Positions 35,209-43,732 of a DNA stretch of 64,000 nt are shown here, piece by piece. The position numbers were made by a program, and so were the translations under genes. This DNA comes from CAVPDA01 sp963702495. Lineage in GTDB: Bacteria; Pseudomonadota; Gammaproteobacteria; Burkholderiales; Rhodocyclaceae. Below the pieces are notes generated by a model that worked only from the letters and a program-made list of their open reading frames with translations, was not told the origin of the DNA and did not search any database. Position 1 is the first letter of the stretch, and every line of letters starts with the position of its first letter. The stretch covers positions 434,001-498,000 of the forward strand of contig CAVPDA010000018.1 in assembly GCA_963702495.1 (NCBI GenBank), in the 5' to 3' direction.

Positions 35209-35516
35209 ATCCTCGCGTCATCGAACTCGCCCTCAAGCGGCAGCGCCTGCAACTCAAGTCCGCCGAGCAGCGGCTCGCGCTGCGCCGAGACCTGACCGAA
35301 TTCGCCCCGGTGTTCTCTGCCGCCGATACGGTGCAGGCGGGAATCGCCTACGTCCGGCAGCATCCGGAATGGCTGGTGGGGGCCGCCGTGGTGCTGCTGG
35401 TGGCGCGGCCGCGAGCCCTCTTCCGCTGGTTGCAGCGGGGCCTCGTCGCCTGGCAGGTCGCACGCCAGGTGCGCCGCGCGATCGCCGAATTTCCACTTGC
35501 CGCCCGCGCCCACTGA
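35205..35516 (+). CDS. YqjK-like family protein
   Basis: 103 residues. N-terminal basic helix (ALKRQRLQLKSAEQRLALRR) and a central hydrophobic segment (HPEWLVGAAVVLLVARPRAL) as in YqjK-like proteins, with a second amphipathic C-terminal helix. Starts within the yqjE stop (ATGA) and its own TGA overlaps the next ATG. The small sizes and overlaps indicate a coordinated membrane complex. Confidence 0.75.
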   Translation: MNPRVIELALKRQRLQLKSAEQRLALRRDLTEFAPVFSAADTVQAGIAYVRQHPEWLVGAAVVLLVARPRALFRWLQRGLVAWQVARQVRRAIAEFPLAARAH

Positions 35517-35869
35517 TGGCGACGTCAACGCAGCCGAAGGATTCCTCATCGACGCAGGCGTCCGCTTCGCCCCAGCGCATCCGGTCTCGGGCACGCGCCC
35601 GCCGGCTGCTGGCCCGACATCTGCGCGAGCGCGAGCGCATCGTCGAGCATCATGACGAGATCAGCGGATTGCTGCCGTTGCTGATGAAGCAGCGCAACGG
35701 CCAGCGCTGGGCGACGGACGAGCGGCACGACCTGCACTGGCGACTGCGGCGCTTCGCCCATGTCTCGCCCTATCTGGCGATTCTGCTGGTCCCGGGTTCG
35801 ATCGTGTTCCTGCCTCTGATCGCCTGGTTGCTGGACCGTCGCGAGGGCAAACCGCGCCGGACGGCGTGA
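35516..35869 (+). CDS. Small membrane protein, unknown, fourth gene of yqj-like operon
   Basis: 117 residues starting at the ATG that shares its A with the preceding TGA. The first half is basic and hydrophilic (RSRARARRLLARHLRERERI), then a segment HDLHWRLRRFAHVSPYLAIL leads to one membrane helix (LLVPGSIVFLPLIAWLLD) and a basic tail. The helix pattern slightly recalls LETM1-like proteins, but this is too weak for an assignment. Overlap with three upstream genes supports a shared function. Confidence 0.7.
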   Translation: MATSTQPKDSSSTQASASPQRIRSRARARRLLARHLRERERIVEHHDEISGLLPLLMKQRNGQRWATDERHDLHWRLRRFAHVSPYLAILLVPGSIVFLPLIAWLLDRREGKPRRTA

Positions 35870-36081
35870 AGGAGGTCGGCGGCCCGCTTTCGCAGTCGTC
35901 GCCGGCACCCAGGGCGCGCCGTGGGCGCCGATCCGGTGCCGAACAGCGCCGCCTGCCCCGGACCCCCTCCGGGGCGCGCCCGTAGAACAGAGCTCGACAT
36001 CGCATCGCGCCGATTTCCGGCGACGCGCCCACATCGACGCTGTCGCGCTTCGACGCCAGAACAAAAAAACGGAGACCATTC

Positions 36082-37581
36082 TTGCATTCGTCCCTCGCTG
36101 CCTTCCGCCGCCAGTTCGCGGTGCTGTTCCTCGGTTTCGCCTCGGGTCTGCCGCTGGCCCTGACCGGCCAGGCGATGCAGGCATGGCTCACGGTGGATGG
36201 AGTGGATATCGCCACCATCGGCTTTCTCGGCCTGGTAGGCATGCCCTACACCTTCAAGTTTCTGTGGGCGCCCCTGATGGACCGCTTCGAACCGCCGCTG
36301 CTGGGGCGGAGGCGGGGCTGGCTGGTGACCTGCCAGTTGGCACTGGCGGCGGTGCTGGCGTGGATGTCGGGCCTGGCGCCGACCCTGCAGCCGGGGCTTT
36401 TCGCCCTGACGGCCCTGGCCATCGCCTTCCTGTCGGCGTCGCAGGATGTGGTTGTCGACGCCTATCGCACGGACGTGCTGGAGGCCCGCGAGCGCGGCCT
36501 GGGCGGATCGCTGTCCGTCTTCGGCTACCGCCTGGCGATGATCCTGTCGGGGGGCATCGCCTTCATCTGGGCCGAGCAATGGGGCTCCTGGCCGCGGGTC
36601 TACCTGACCATGGCGGGCATCATGGTGGCCGCCGCCGCGGTGTCCTTCCTGCTGCTGCCGCCTTTGCCCAAGGCATCGCGGCCCCTGGAAACGGACCCGG
36701 GAAGGGAGTTCCTCGGCTTTCTCGCCATGATGGCCGGCGTGATTGCGGGTGCACTCCTGTCGCGCTGGATCCTGGTGGCGGCGGGGCTAGATCCGGACGA
36801 CCCCAACAAGTGGATCCGGCTCGCCTTCGTGCTGGCCGGCATCGTGACCGCCCTGCCCCTGGGGTGGTGGGCGGCGCGCAAGGCCGGCTTCGAGACGCTC
36901 AATCGTTCCCTCTCCGGCTACTTCCGGCAACCCGGCGCCTGGGCATTCCTGTTGCTCATCGTGCTCTACAAGCTCGGTGACGCCTTCGCCGGCAGCCTGA
37001 CCACACCTTTTCTCATCAAGGGCATGGCCTTCACCCAGGCCGAAGTCGGCATCATCAACAAGGTCATCGGCCTGTGGCTCACCATCTTCGGCGCCCTCGC
37101 CGCCGGCGCCGTGATGCTGCGCATCCGCCTCGATCAGGCGCTGCTCGCCTTCGGCGTGCTGCAACTGGTATCGAACCTGGGATTCTGGCTGCTGGCGGTA
37201 TCGGGCAAGGGAGCCTGGGGCAGCGTCATGCTGCAAGCCTTCGACTGGGGCATCGTTTCCCTGGACAAGGCGTCGCAGATCGACCTCATGCTGGTGGCGG
37301 TGATCGCCTTCGAGAACATCTCCGGCGGCATGGGCACGGCAGCGTTCGTCGCCCTGCTCATGAGCCTGTGCAGCCATCGCTACACCGCCACCCACTATGC
37401 GCTGCTGTCGGCCTTCGCCGCCGTCGGTCGCATCTATGTCAGCCCGGTGTCGGGAGTGCTGTCGGAATCGATCGGCTGGCCGGCCTTCTTCCTGTTCTCG
37501 GTGATCATCGCCGCCCCCGGCGTGGTCGCGGTGTGGATGATGCGCGATACGGTGCGGCGTTTGGTGGCGGCTGCGGACTGA
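36082..37581 (+). CDS. ampG: AmpG-type muropeptide MFS transporter
   Basis: 499 residues from TTG 36082 with GGAGA upstream. About 12-14 membrane helices; family signatures FLGFASGLPLALTG at the N-terminus, GLVGMPYTFKFLWAPLMDRF, SASQDVVVDAYRTDVL, and LLMSLCSHRYTATHYALLSA. AmpG imports anhydromuropeptides for cell-wall recycling and controls ampC induction in some species. The rest of the recycling path is not adjacent. Confidence 0.92.
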   Translation: MHSSLAAFRRQFAVLFLGFASGLPLALTGQAMQAWLTVDGVDIATIGFLGLVGMPYTFKFLWAPLMDRFEPPLLGRRRGWLVTCQLALAAVLAWMSGLAPTLQPGLFALTALAIAFLSASQDVVVDAYRTDVLEARERGLGGSLSVFGYRLAMILSGGIAFIWAEQWGSWPRVYLTMAGIMVAAAAVSFLLLPPLPKASRPLETDPGREFLGFLAMMAGVIAGALLSRWILVAAGLDPDDPNKWIRLAFVLAGIVTALPLGWWAARKAGFETLNRSLSGYFRQPGAWAFLLLIVLYKLGDAFAGSLTTPFLIKGMAFTQAEVGIINKVIGLWLTIFGALAAGAVMLRIRLDQALLAFGVLQLVSNLGFWLLAVSGKGAWGSVMLQAFDWGIVSLDKASQIDLMLVAVIAFENISGGMGTAAFVALLMSLCSHRYTATHYALLSAFAAVGRIYVSPVSGVLSESIGWPAFFLFSVIIAAPGVVAVWMMRDTVRRLVAAAD

Positions 37582-37608
37582 AGCCCGCAGCAAGCCGCCG
37601 CCGGGTCT

Positions 37609-38214
37609 TCAGGAGCGGCCGCTGGCGAGCCGATACACCGCGACGCTGGCGTTGAGATTGGGGTCGTCGGTCACCTGCCGACCTTCGTCGAAACCACGGC
37701 TCTCGGTGATGTCGATGCCGCGGGTGGCGCACAGATCCTCGAAGTCGGCGATGGTGAAGAAGCGCACGTTGGGCGAGTCGTACCACTGGTAGGGCAGGCT
37801 CTCCGACACCGGCATGCGTCCTGCGGCGATGGCCTCGCGGTGCCGGTAGTAGCCGAAGTTCGGAAAACTCACCACCGCCTCCCGACCCACCCGCAGCATC
37901 TCCCGCAGGATCTGCTCGGTGTGGTGCACCATCTGCAGCGACTGCGACATGACGACGTGGGTGAACGAAGCGTCACCAAAGCCGGCCAGCCCCGCCTCCA
38001 GGTCCATCTGGATGACGTTGATGCCGTTGCGCATCGAGGCGAGCACGTTGTGCGGGTCGATCTCCACGCCCACGCCGCGCACCTGGCGCGTCTCGCTCAG
38101 GTAGCGGATGAGGGAGCCGTCGCCGCAGCCCAGGTCGAGCACCCGCTCCCCCGGCTTGATCCAGCCGGCGATGACCTCGTAGTCGGGCCGGGTGAGCACG
38201 GCGGAGGCGTTCAT
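37609..38214 (-). CDS. metW: MetW methionine biosynthesis protein
   Basis: 201 residues, class I methyltransferase fold: motif I RVLDLGCGDGSLIRYL, then GVEIDPHNV and VVMSQSLQMVHHTEQILREM. It overlaps the metX stop by 4 bp. MetW accompanies MetX in Proteobacteria and appears needed for its acyltransferase activity; its own methyl substrate is not known. Confidence 0.94.
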   Translation of the reverse strand: MNASAVLTRPDYEVIAGWIKPGERVLDLGCGDGSLIRYLSETRQVRGVGVEIDPHNVLASMRNGINVIQMDLEAGLAGFGDASFTHVVMSQSLQMVHHTEQILREMLRVGREAVVSFPNFGYYRHREAIAAGRMPVSESLPYQWYDSPNVRFFTIADFEDLCATRGIDITESRGFDEGRQVTDDPNLNASVAVYRLASGRS

Positions 38215-39347
38215 AGGCGGATGTTCTCCAGGTAGGCGCGCACCAGGGCGTGGTAGTGGGCGTCCTCGATGAGGAAGGAGTCATGGCCGTACTTGCAGTC
38301 GATCTCCGCATAGGAGACGTTCTTCTCGGCGCCGATCAGGGCGTTGACGATCTCGCGCGAACGCCCCGGATGGAAGCGCCAGTCGGTGGTGAACGACACC
38401 ACCAGGAAGCCGGCCGTGGCCGGAGCGAGCGCCGCCACCAGGTCGCCGTCGCAGTGATGGGCGGGGTCGAAATAGTCCAGCGCCTTGGTCATCAGCAGGT
38501 AGGTGTTGGCGTCGAAGTAGCTCGCGAACTTGTCGCCCTGGTAGCGCAGGTAGGACTCGATCTCGAACTCCACGTCGTAACCGTACTGGAAGCTGCCGGC
38601 GCGCAGCACGCGGCCGAACTTTTCCGCCATCTGGTCGTCGCCCAGATAGGTGATGTGGCCGAGCATCCGCGCTAGGCGCAGGCCGCGAACCGGCCTCACG
38701 CCGTGGTCGTAGAAATGCCCGCCGTGGAATTCCGGGTCGGTGAGGATGGCCTGCCGCGCCACGTCGTTGAAGGCGATGTTCTGGGCCGTCAACCTGGGCG
38801 CCGCCGCGATCACCAGGGCGTGGCGTATGCGCTGCGGGTAGAGCAGGGTCCATTGCAGAGCCTGCATGCCGCCCAGGCTGCCGCCGACGATCGCCGCCCA
38901 ACTGTCGATGCCCAGGCGGTCCGCCAACCGCGCCTGGGCATGCACCCAGTCCTCCACCGTCACCACCGGGAAATCGGCGCCCCAGGGTTTGCCGCTGGCG
39001 GGGTTGGTCGTGGACGGTCCGGTGGAGCCGTGGCAGCCGCCGAGATTGTTCACGCCGACGACGAAGAAGCGCTCGGTATCCAGCGGCTTGCCCGGACCGA
39101 CGATGTTGTCCCACCAGCCGATGTTCTTCGGGTTTTCGGCGTAGCGGCCGGCCACATGGTGGGTCCCCGACAGGGCATGACAAACAAGAATGGCGTTGGA
39201 CTTGGCCGCGTTGAGCCGGCCGTAAGTCTCGTACACCAGATCGTAGGCCGGCATCATGGCGCCGCTGCGCAGGCGCAGCGGGTCGCCGAAGTGCAGGCGC
39301 TGCGCTTCGACGAGGCCGATGGTCTGATGATCGCTGTAGAGGCTCAT
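38211..39347 (-). CDS. metX: Homoserine O-acyltransferase
   Basis: 378 residues, alpha/beta-hydrolase fold: nucleophile elbow GGSLGGMQALQW, oxyanion region HALSGTHHVAGRY, and catalytic Asp and His in the C-terminal SFTTDWRFHPGRSREIV and GHDSFLIED. MetX-metW pairs in Betaproteobacteria mostly use succinyl-CoA; sequence inspection alone cannot settle succinyl versus acetyl. A group II intron ends 50 bp upstream of the ATG on the same strand, so the original promoter may be separated from the gene. Confidence 0.93.
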   Translation of the reverse strand: MSLYSDHQTIGLVEAQRLHFGDPLRLRSGAMMPAYDLVYETYGRLNAAKSNAILVCHALSGTHHVAGRYAENPKNIGWWDNIVGPGKPLDTERFFVVGVNNLGGCHGSTGPSTTNPASGKPWGADFPVVTVEDWVHAQARLADRLGIDSWAAIVGGSLGGMQALQWTLLYPQRIRHALVIAAAPRLTAQNIAFNDVARQAILTDPEFHGGHFYDHGVRPVRGLRLARMLGHITYLGDDQMAEKFGRVLRAGSFQYGYDVEFEIESYLRYQGDKFASYFDANTYLLMTKALDYFDPAHHCDGDLVAALAPATAGFLVVSFTTDWRFHPGRSREIVNALIGAEKNVSYAEIDCKYGHDSFLIEDAHYHALVRAYLENIRL

Positions 39348-39396
39348 ATGAACTCAAAACCCGATCAGCTCGCGCGGACCGGGTCGCCCTCGCTTT

Positions 39397-40743
39397 GTCG
39401 GGTAAGGATGACGCATTGCTGCGTCACCCTCCCCTAAGAACCGGGCGTGCGAGTTTCCCCGCACCCGGCTCAAGCCTCTCAAAGGCTCCCACTAAAGGGA
39501 GCCGGTTTCCAACTTCCAACCGTTGGCATGAAGCTGACGGTGGCAGTTCGGATGCAATAGTGCCAGATTACCGAACGCGTCGGTGCCGCCTTGATCACGG
39601 GGAATCCGGTGATGCACATGCCATCCGGTTTCCGTCGTGATCGGCTCGTCGCACATCACGCATCGCTTGTTCTGGCTCCACCAAAGGTACAGCAGCTTGC
39701 GCCTTCCCCGCAGGGACCCTTGCATCTTCAGACCGAGCCGGTCCTCGAAGTAGGTCTCCCATTGCGGGTCGAACGGATTCGCCGCGACGAGCGGGTCAGG
39801 AACCGTTGCAGGGCTTTCACCCTGCGCCAGTCCCCGGCCTGGGTTGCCTTCACAATACGCGCCTGCAGCCGTCTCACAGTCCCGTGCAGTCTGGACCAGT
39901 CGAGCTGGTGCCAGTCCGGTGGGGCTGCGGAGGCCGCAGACGCCTCTGATGGCGCACTCACTTGCTTGCCTCCTTTCGGTAACCCGTCGGGAAGGCAAGA
40001 TGACCCCCGCGGGGGCTCTCTCGCCCCCTTGGGGATGACGGTTCGACAGGGTCTCTTGTGACAAGAGACCACGCGGAAGTCAGCGCTCTTTCGAGCGGGG
40101 TGATGTTGCAACCCCTATCCGTCCCATTACAGGACGGCCTTCGCTTTGTCCGCACTCCTTTACCCGCAGGCCCATGGGCTTTCCTTGCGGTCGGCCTGCC
40201 CTCGCGGGGCGGGACTACGGGCTTACCCTGTTCCTCTCCAGTGACACGAATGGGTTAGACCTTGCCTATGCGCCGGCGGTGATCATGTCAGCGTGTCCCA
40301 AACAGCTTATGGGAGCACCCACCGCCTACCGTTTTGGTTCAGGCCTGACAGCAGCTTGGGCCTGTTAACAATCACGACGCGTTATCCGGCAATTCACGTG
40401 AGTTGGTCGTACCACCCAGCCTGGCACCTCATCCGCCTCGCTGCTGGCAGAATCATGCCGCTCCCCTCGCGAGGTTCGGCATACGCCACGAAGGCGTGGT
40501 TACGTTGTCAGGATCGCTTGGCACCCCCTCGTTACCGAGGACGCACCGACCCCTAGGCTACCGCCGGCTGAACGGCGGGTCTCGCTGCCGGGATGAACCC
40601 CGGTGAGACAATCACTTGAGAGGCTTACGCCTCTTAGGTATCGACAGCGCACGCATTTCACGTGCCGTCCTACTTCCAGTGCTCGTTGTGTCAGGATTAC
40701 GCTGCCTGACTAGGCGAGCTACCTAAGCGACCTCAGGTCGCAC
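39397..40743 (-). mobile_element. Group II intron with internally deleted reverse transcriptase
   Basis: On the minus strand the 5' end reads GTGCGACCTG (from 40743), the usual bacterial GUGYG start. About 640 nt of structured RNA follow (domains I-III), then ORF remnants, then domain V (39438-39471; GAGCCGGGTGCG ... GAAA ... CGCCCGGTTC, with the AGC triad) and domain VI ending ...CCTTACCCGAC at 39397. Total length is 1347 bp, far below the 2 kb or more expected with a full RT. It sits between ptsI and metX in sense orientation. Confidence 0.88.
39492..40005 (-). pseudogene. Group II intron maturase remnant (RVT_N fused to HNH, RT core deleted)
   Basis: One frame carries the RVT_N domain of intron-encoded proteins (DWHQLDWSRLHGTVRRLQAR, then RVKALQRFLTRS). 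Directly after, in another frame, comes the C-terminal HNH module (NPFDPQWETYFEDRL, RRKLLYLWWSQNKRCVMCDE, HVHHRIPRDQGGTD, LLHPNCHRQLH with its paired Cys). The RT palm, thumb and maturase X domain are missing, with the junction near 39795. Neither part could splice by itself; splicing would need a maturase in trans. Confidence 0.85.
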
Positions 40744-40849
40744 AGCTGTATTTGTCGAGCGCCCGCAAGCTGACGTTCAAATCGGCGCGTGGGGCGGGAA
40801 GTTACCGACGGCAGCGAGAATTGTCAATCGCGAGTCCGCGAATCGAGTC

Positions 40850-40870
40850 GTAGGGCGGGCCATGCCCGCC
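40850..40870. repeat. REP-like unit (GTAGGGCGGGCC family)
   Basis: GTAGGGCGGGCC followed by ATGCCCGCC, a 21-bp imperfect palindrome like those after gatB. A diverged unit (GTAGGGCGGACC...) is at 40967-40987, just beyond the ptsI stop. Confidence 0.65.
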
Positions 40871-40966
40871 AACGCCGTGTTACCCCGTAGGGCACCGCCA
40901 TAGCGAGACCCAACTCGACGTTGCAAGCGCAGCGTTTTCCGGGGCCAGACTCAGCTTGGCGAAGTC

Positions 40967-40987
40967 GTAGGGCGGACCGCGCCCCCC
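40967..40987. repeat. REP-like unit, diverged copy next to ptsI stop
   Basis: GTAGGGCGGACC-GCGCCCCCC matches the family at all but a few bases. It lies directly downstream of ptsI, as the 32186 pair does for gatB, so 3' ends of operons seem to be preferred positions. Confidence 0.55.
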
Positions 40988-40989
40988 GC

Positions 40990-42714
40990 TCAGGCGTTGA
41001 TGCGCTCCAGGTATTCGCGCAGCTTGTCGGAATCGTCGAGGCGCAGCATGCGCCCGACCTTGGCGCGAAGTTCGGCGACGTCGCTGCGCAGCACCTCCTG
41101 CTTGACCTCGTAGATCTGCACCGGATGCATGGAGAACTGCTTCAGCCCCATGCCCAGCAGCAGGCGGGTCATGGTGGGATCGCCCGCCATTTCGCCGCAT
41201 ACCGACATCGGAACGCCGGCGCGCGCGCCGGCCTCGATGCTCTGGGCGATCAGCCGCAGCACCGCAGGATGCAGCGGATCGTAGAGATGGGCCACCGCCT
41301 CGTCGGTGCGATCGATGGCCAGCGTGTATTGGATCAGATCGTTGGTGCCGATGGAAAGGAAGTCCAGGCGCTTGAGAAATACACCGATCGACAGCGCCGC
41401 CGCCGGAATCTCGATCATGCCGCCGACTTCCATCGCCTCGTCGAAGGGCACGTTCTGGGCGCGCAACTGCTCCTGGGCGAGCCGGATCATCATCAGCGTC
41501 TGATCCACCTCGTGCGCGTGGACCAGCATCGGCACGAGGATGCGGACGCGGCCGAAGTGCGAGGCGCGGATGATGGCCCGCAACTGGGTCAGGAACAGTT
41601 GCGGCTCGGCCAGGCAGTAGCGGATGGCGCGCAGACCGAGGGCCGGGTTCGGCTCGTTGCGTTCGATGCCGCGCAATCCCTTGTCGGCGCCGACGTCCAG
41701 CGTGCGTATGGTGACCGGCTTGCCCTTCAGCGCCGCCGCCACGCTGCGGTAATACTCGAACTGCTCGTCCTCGTCCGGCGTTTCGTCGCGGCCGAGGAAA
41801 AGAAACTCGGTGCGGAAGAGGCCGATGCCGTCGGCTTCGACCTGTTTCACCTGCTGGATGTCGGTGGGCAGCTCGATATTGGCCTGCAGGGAAATCAGCT
41901 CCCCGTCGAGAGTCGCCGCCTTGGCGCTCTTGAGGCGTTTGAGCTTGGAACGCTCCAGTTCCAGCTCGCTCTTGCGCAGCCGGTACTCCTCCAGGATGCG
42001 TTCGTCAGGATCGACGATCAGCACGCCGCGCGTGCCGTCGATGATCAGCACATCGTCGTCCTGCACCACATGACGCACGTGGTGCAGACCGACGATGGCG
42101 GGGATGTTGAGGCTGCGTGCCACGATCGCCGTATGCGAGGTGGCGCCGCCGAGATCGGTGACGAAGCCGGCGATCTGATGCTGCTTGAACTGGATGGCGT
42201 CGGCGGGCGACAGGTCATGGGCCACGACGATGACATTGGCGCCATCCTTGCGCCGCGGCAACAGTTGGCGCGGCTGGCCGGTCAGTACCTTCAGCACCCG
42301 CTCCACCACCTGCACCACGTCCTGCTTGCGTTCGCGCAGATAAACGTCCTCGAACTCGTCGAACTGGTCGACGAGCTGCTCCATCTGCTGCACCAGCGCC
42401 CACTCCGCGTTGCAGCGGCGATCGCGGATGAGCTCCCGCGGCACCTGCGCCAGCATCGGATCGTTGAGGAACATGGCATGCACGTCGACGAACGCCGCCA
42501 CCTCGGACGGCGCGCTCGCGCCTGCGCTTTCCTTGAGCGCGCGCAGCTCCTGGTACACGGTGTCGATGGCGCCGTCGAAACGGGCGATCTCCTGCTCCAC
42601 GTGGCGCGCCGGAATCACGTAATGCGACACTTCCAGGGTGCCGTGCGATGCGAGGTGGGCATGGCCGATGGCGATGCCGTGGGAGACTGCCAGACCGTGA
42701 AGGGCGAAGGACAT
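40990..42714 (-). CDS. ptsI: PTS phosphoenolpyruvate-protein phosphotransferase (Enzyme I)
   Basis: 574 residues. Phospho-His loop GGATSHTAIVARSL (His about 190), PEP-binding segments GIGLFRTEFLFLGR and GGMIEIPAA, and the Cys-containing VPMSVCGEMAGDP. It takes phosphate from PEP and passes it to HPr. No EIIB/EIIC gene is near, so with HPr and an EIIA-Man-like protein it forms a regulatory PTS typical of Betaproteobacteria. Confidence 0.96.
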   Translation of the reverse strand: MSFALHGLAVSHGIAIGHAHLASHGTLEVSHYVIPARHVEQEIARFDGAIDTVYQELRALKESAGASAPSEVAAFVDVHAMFLNDPMLAQVPRELIRDRRCNAEWALVQQMEQLVDQFDEFEDVYLRERKQDVVQVVERVLKVLTGQPRQLLPRRKDGANVIVVAHDLSPADAIQFKQHQIAGFVTDLGGATSHTAIVARSLNIPAIVGLHHVRHVVQDDDVLIIDGTRGVLIVDPDERILEEYRLRKSELELERSKLKRLKSAKAATLDGELISLQANIELPTDIQQVKQVEADGIGLFRTEFLFLGRDETPDEDEQFEYYRSVAAALKGKPVTIRTLDVGADKGLRGIERNEPNPALGLRAIRYCLAEPQLFLTQLRAIIRASHFGRVRILVPMLVHAHEVDQTLMMIRLAQEQLRAQNVPFDEAMEVGGMIEIPAAALSIGVFLKRLDFLSIGTNDLIQYTLAIDRTDEAVAHLYDPLHPAVLRLIAQSIEAGARAGVPMSVCGEMAGDPTMTRLLLGMGLKQFSMHPVQIYEVKQEVLRSDVAELRAKVGRMLRLDDSDKLREYLERINA

Positions 42715-42797
42715 TTAGTTTTCCGCGGCCATGGATGCCGCCCGGGCCGCCCTGCCGTCGATGGCCGGCACGATGCCGGAAATCCTGCCGCGCAGCC

Positions 42798-43067
42798 TCA
42801 TTCCGCTTCCCCGAACTTGTCTGCGATCAGCTCGAGGATCGTCCGCAGCGCCGCGTCCTCGTCCGCGCCATGGGTGTCTACGGTGACCGTCGCACCCTTG
42901 GCGGCGGCCAGCATCATCACACCCATGATGCTCTTCGCATTGACACGGCGGCCGCTGCGCTCCAGCCACACTTCGCTCTTGAATCCGCTCGCCGCCTGCG
43001 TCAGCTTGGCCGAGGCGCGGGCATGCAGGCCGAGCTTGTTGACGATTTCCGTGTCAGCTCTTGGCAT
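42798..43067 (-). CDS. ptsH: Phosphocarrier protein HPr
   Basis: 89 residues. The active-site His is in NKLGLHARASAKLTQ (about residue 15), and the regulatory Ser in the AKSIMGVMMLAAA helix (about 46). Overlaps the EIIA-Man gene by 14 bp. It relays phosphate from EI to the EIIA-like protein and, where HPr kinase is present, is Ser-phosphorylated. Confidence 0.96.
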   Translation of the reverse strand: MPRADTEIVNKLGLHARASAKLTQAASGFKSEVWLERSGRRVNAKSIMGVMMLAAAKGATVTVDTHGADEDAALRTILELIADKFGEAE

Positions 43068-43458
43068 TGCGCTCGGGTTTCAGATAAAGCACGCCGTCGC
43101 GACCGCCGCTGACCGCGCGCGTGATCAGGGTCTGCATGTCCTTGTCGCGGTAGGTCAAAGCGCGCAGCAGCATGGGCAGATTGACGCCCGCAATCGCCTC
43201 GATGCGCCCGGGACTGATCAGCTTGCCGGCAATGTTGCTCGGCGTCGCACCAAAGACGTCCGTCAGCAGGAGCACGCCTTCGCCGGTGTCCACGAGCTCG
43301 ATCCAGCGCCGCGCCGTGGGCAGGACGTCGAGCGGATCGTCCTGCGCCGAAACGCCGAGCTGAGCGATCTGGCGCGGCCGCTGGTTCAGCACGTGGCAGG
43401 CGCACTGGATCAGCGACTCGCCGAAACTGCCGTGGGTGATGAGAAACAATCCGATCAT
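43054..43458 (-). CDS. PTS EIIA component, mannose/fructose family
   Basis: 134 residues from ATG 43458. EIIA-Man fold: MIGLFLITHGSFGESLIQC with the phospho-His (His 9), LLLTDVFGATPSNIA and RIEAIAGVNLPMLLRAL. Without cognate EIIB/C it probably acts as a regulator reading EI/HPr phosphorylation. First of three pts genes, in order EIIA, HPr, EI. Confidence 0.93.
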   Translation of the reverse strand: MIGLFLITHGSFGESLIQCACHVLNQRPRQIAQLGVSAQDDPLDVLPTARRWIELVDTGEGVLLLTDVFGATPSNIAGKLISPGRIEAIAGVNLPMLLRALTYRDKDMQTLITRAVSGGRDGVLYLKPERNAKS

Positions 43459-43513
43459 CTGATGGCGCTCCTGGCGGAATTCTACCAGCCGGGGGCGCGC
43501 CACGCGGGGCGGA

Positions 43514-43732
43514 CTACCGGGCGAGACAGAAGGCGCAACCGGCGGCGACGGTGACCATGGAGGCGAGGAAGCCGGCGCACGCGATGCGCAGGTGCAGGGC
43601 GCGCATGGCCTCGATTTCCGGCTGGCTTTCCCGCGACCGTTGCAGAGCGCGCACCAGAGCCGCCTCCGCCTTCAGCGAGATCAAGGCGACGGGCCGCTCG
43701 CGGCTGCGGCCGGTTGCCGCGGGATCGCTCAT
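43514..43732 (-). CDS. Small membrane protein downstream of apbE
   Basis: 72 residues, starting at the ATG that overlaps the apbE stop (ATGA). A polar N-terminal part with SLKAEAALVRALQRSRESQP precedes one C-terminal membrane helix (ACAGFLASMVTVAAGCAFCL). No family recognised. Coupling to apbE suggests a partner in flavinylation or a redox membrane complex, by inference only. Confidence 0.5.
   Translation of the reverse strand: MSDPAATGRSRERPVALISLKAEAALVRALQRSRESQPEIEAMRALHLRIACAGFLASMVTVAAGCAFCLAR

Noticed and set aside
38211..40743. SAM riboswitch upstream of metX
   Set aside because: The sequence upstream of metX is the 3' end of a group II intron; I see no SAM aptamer-like conserved pattern.
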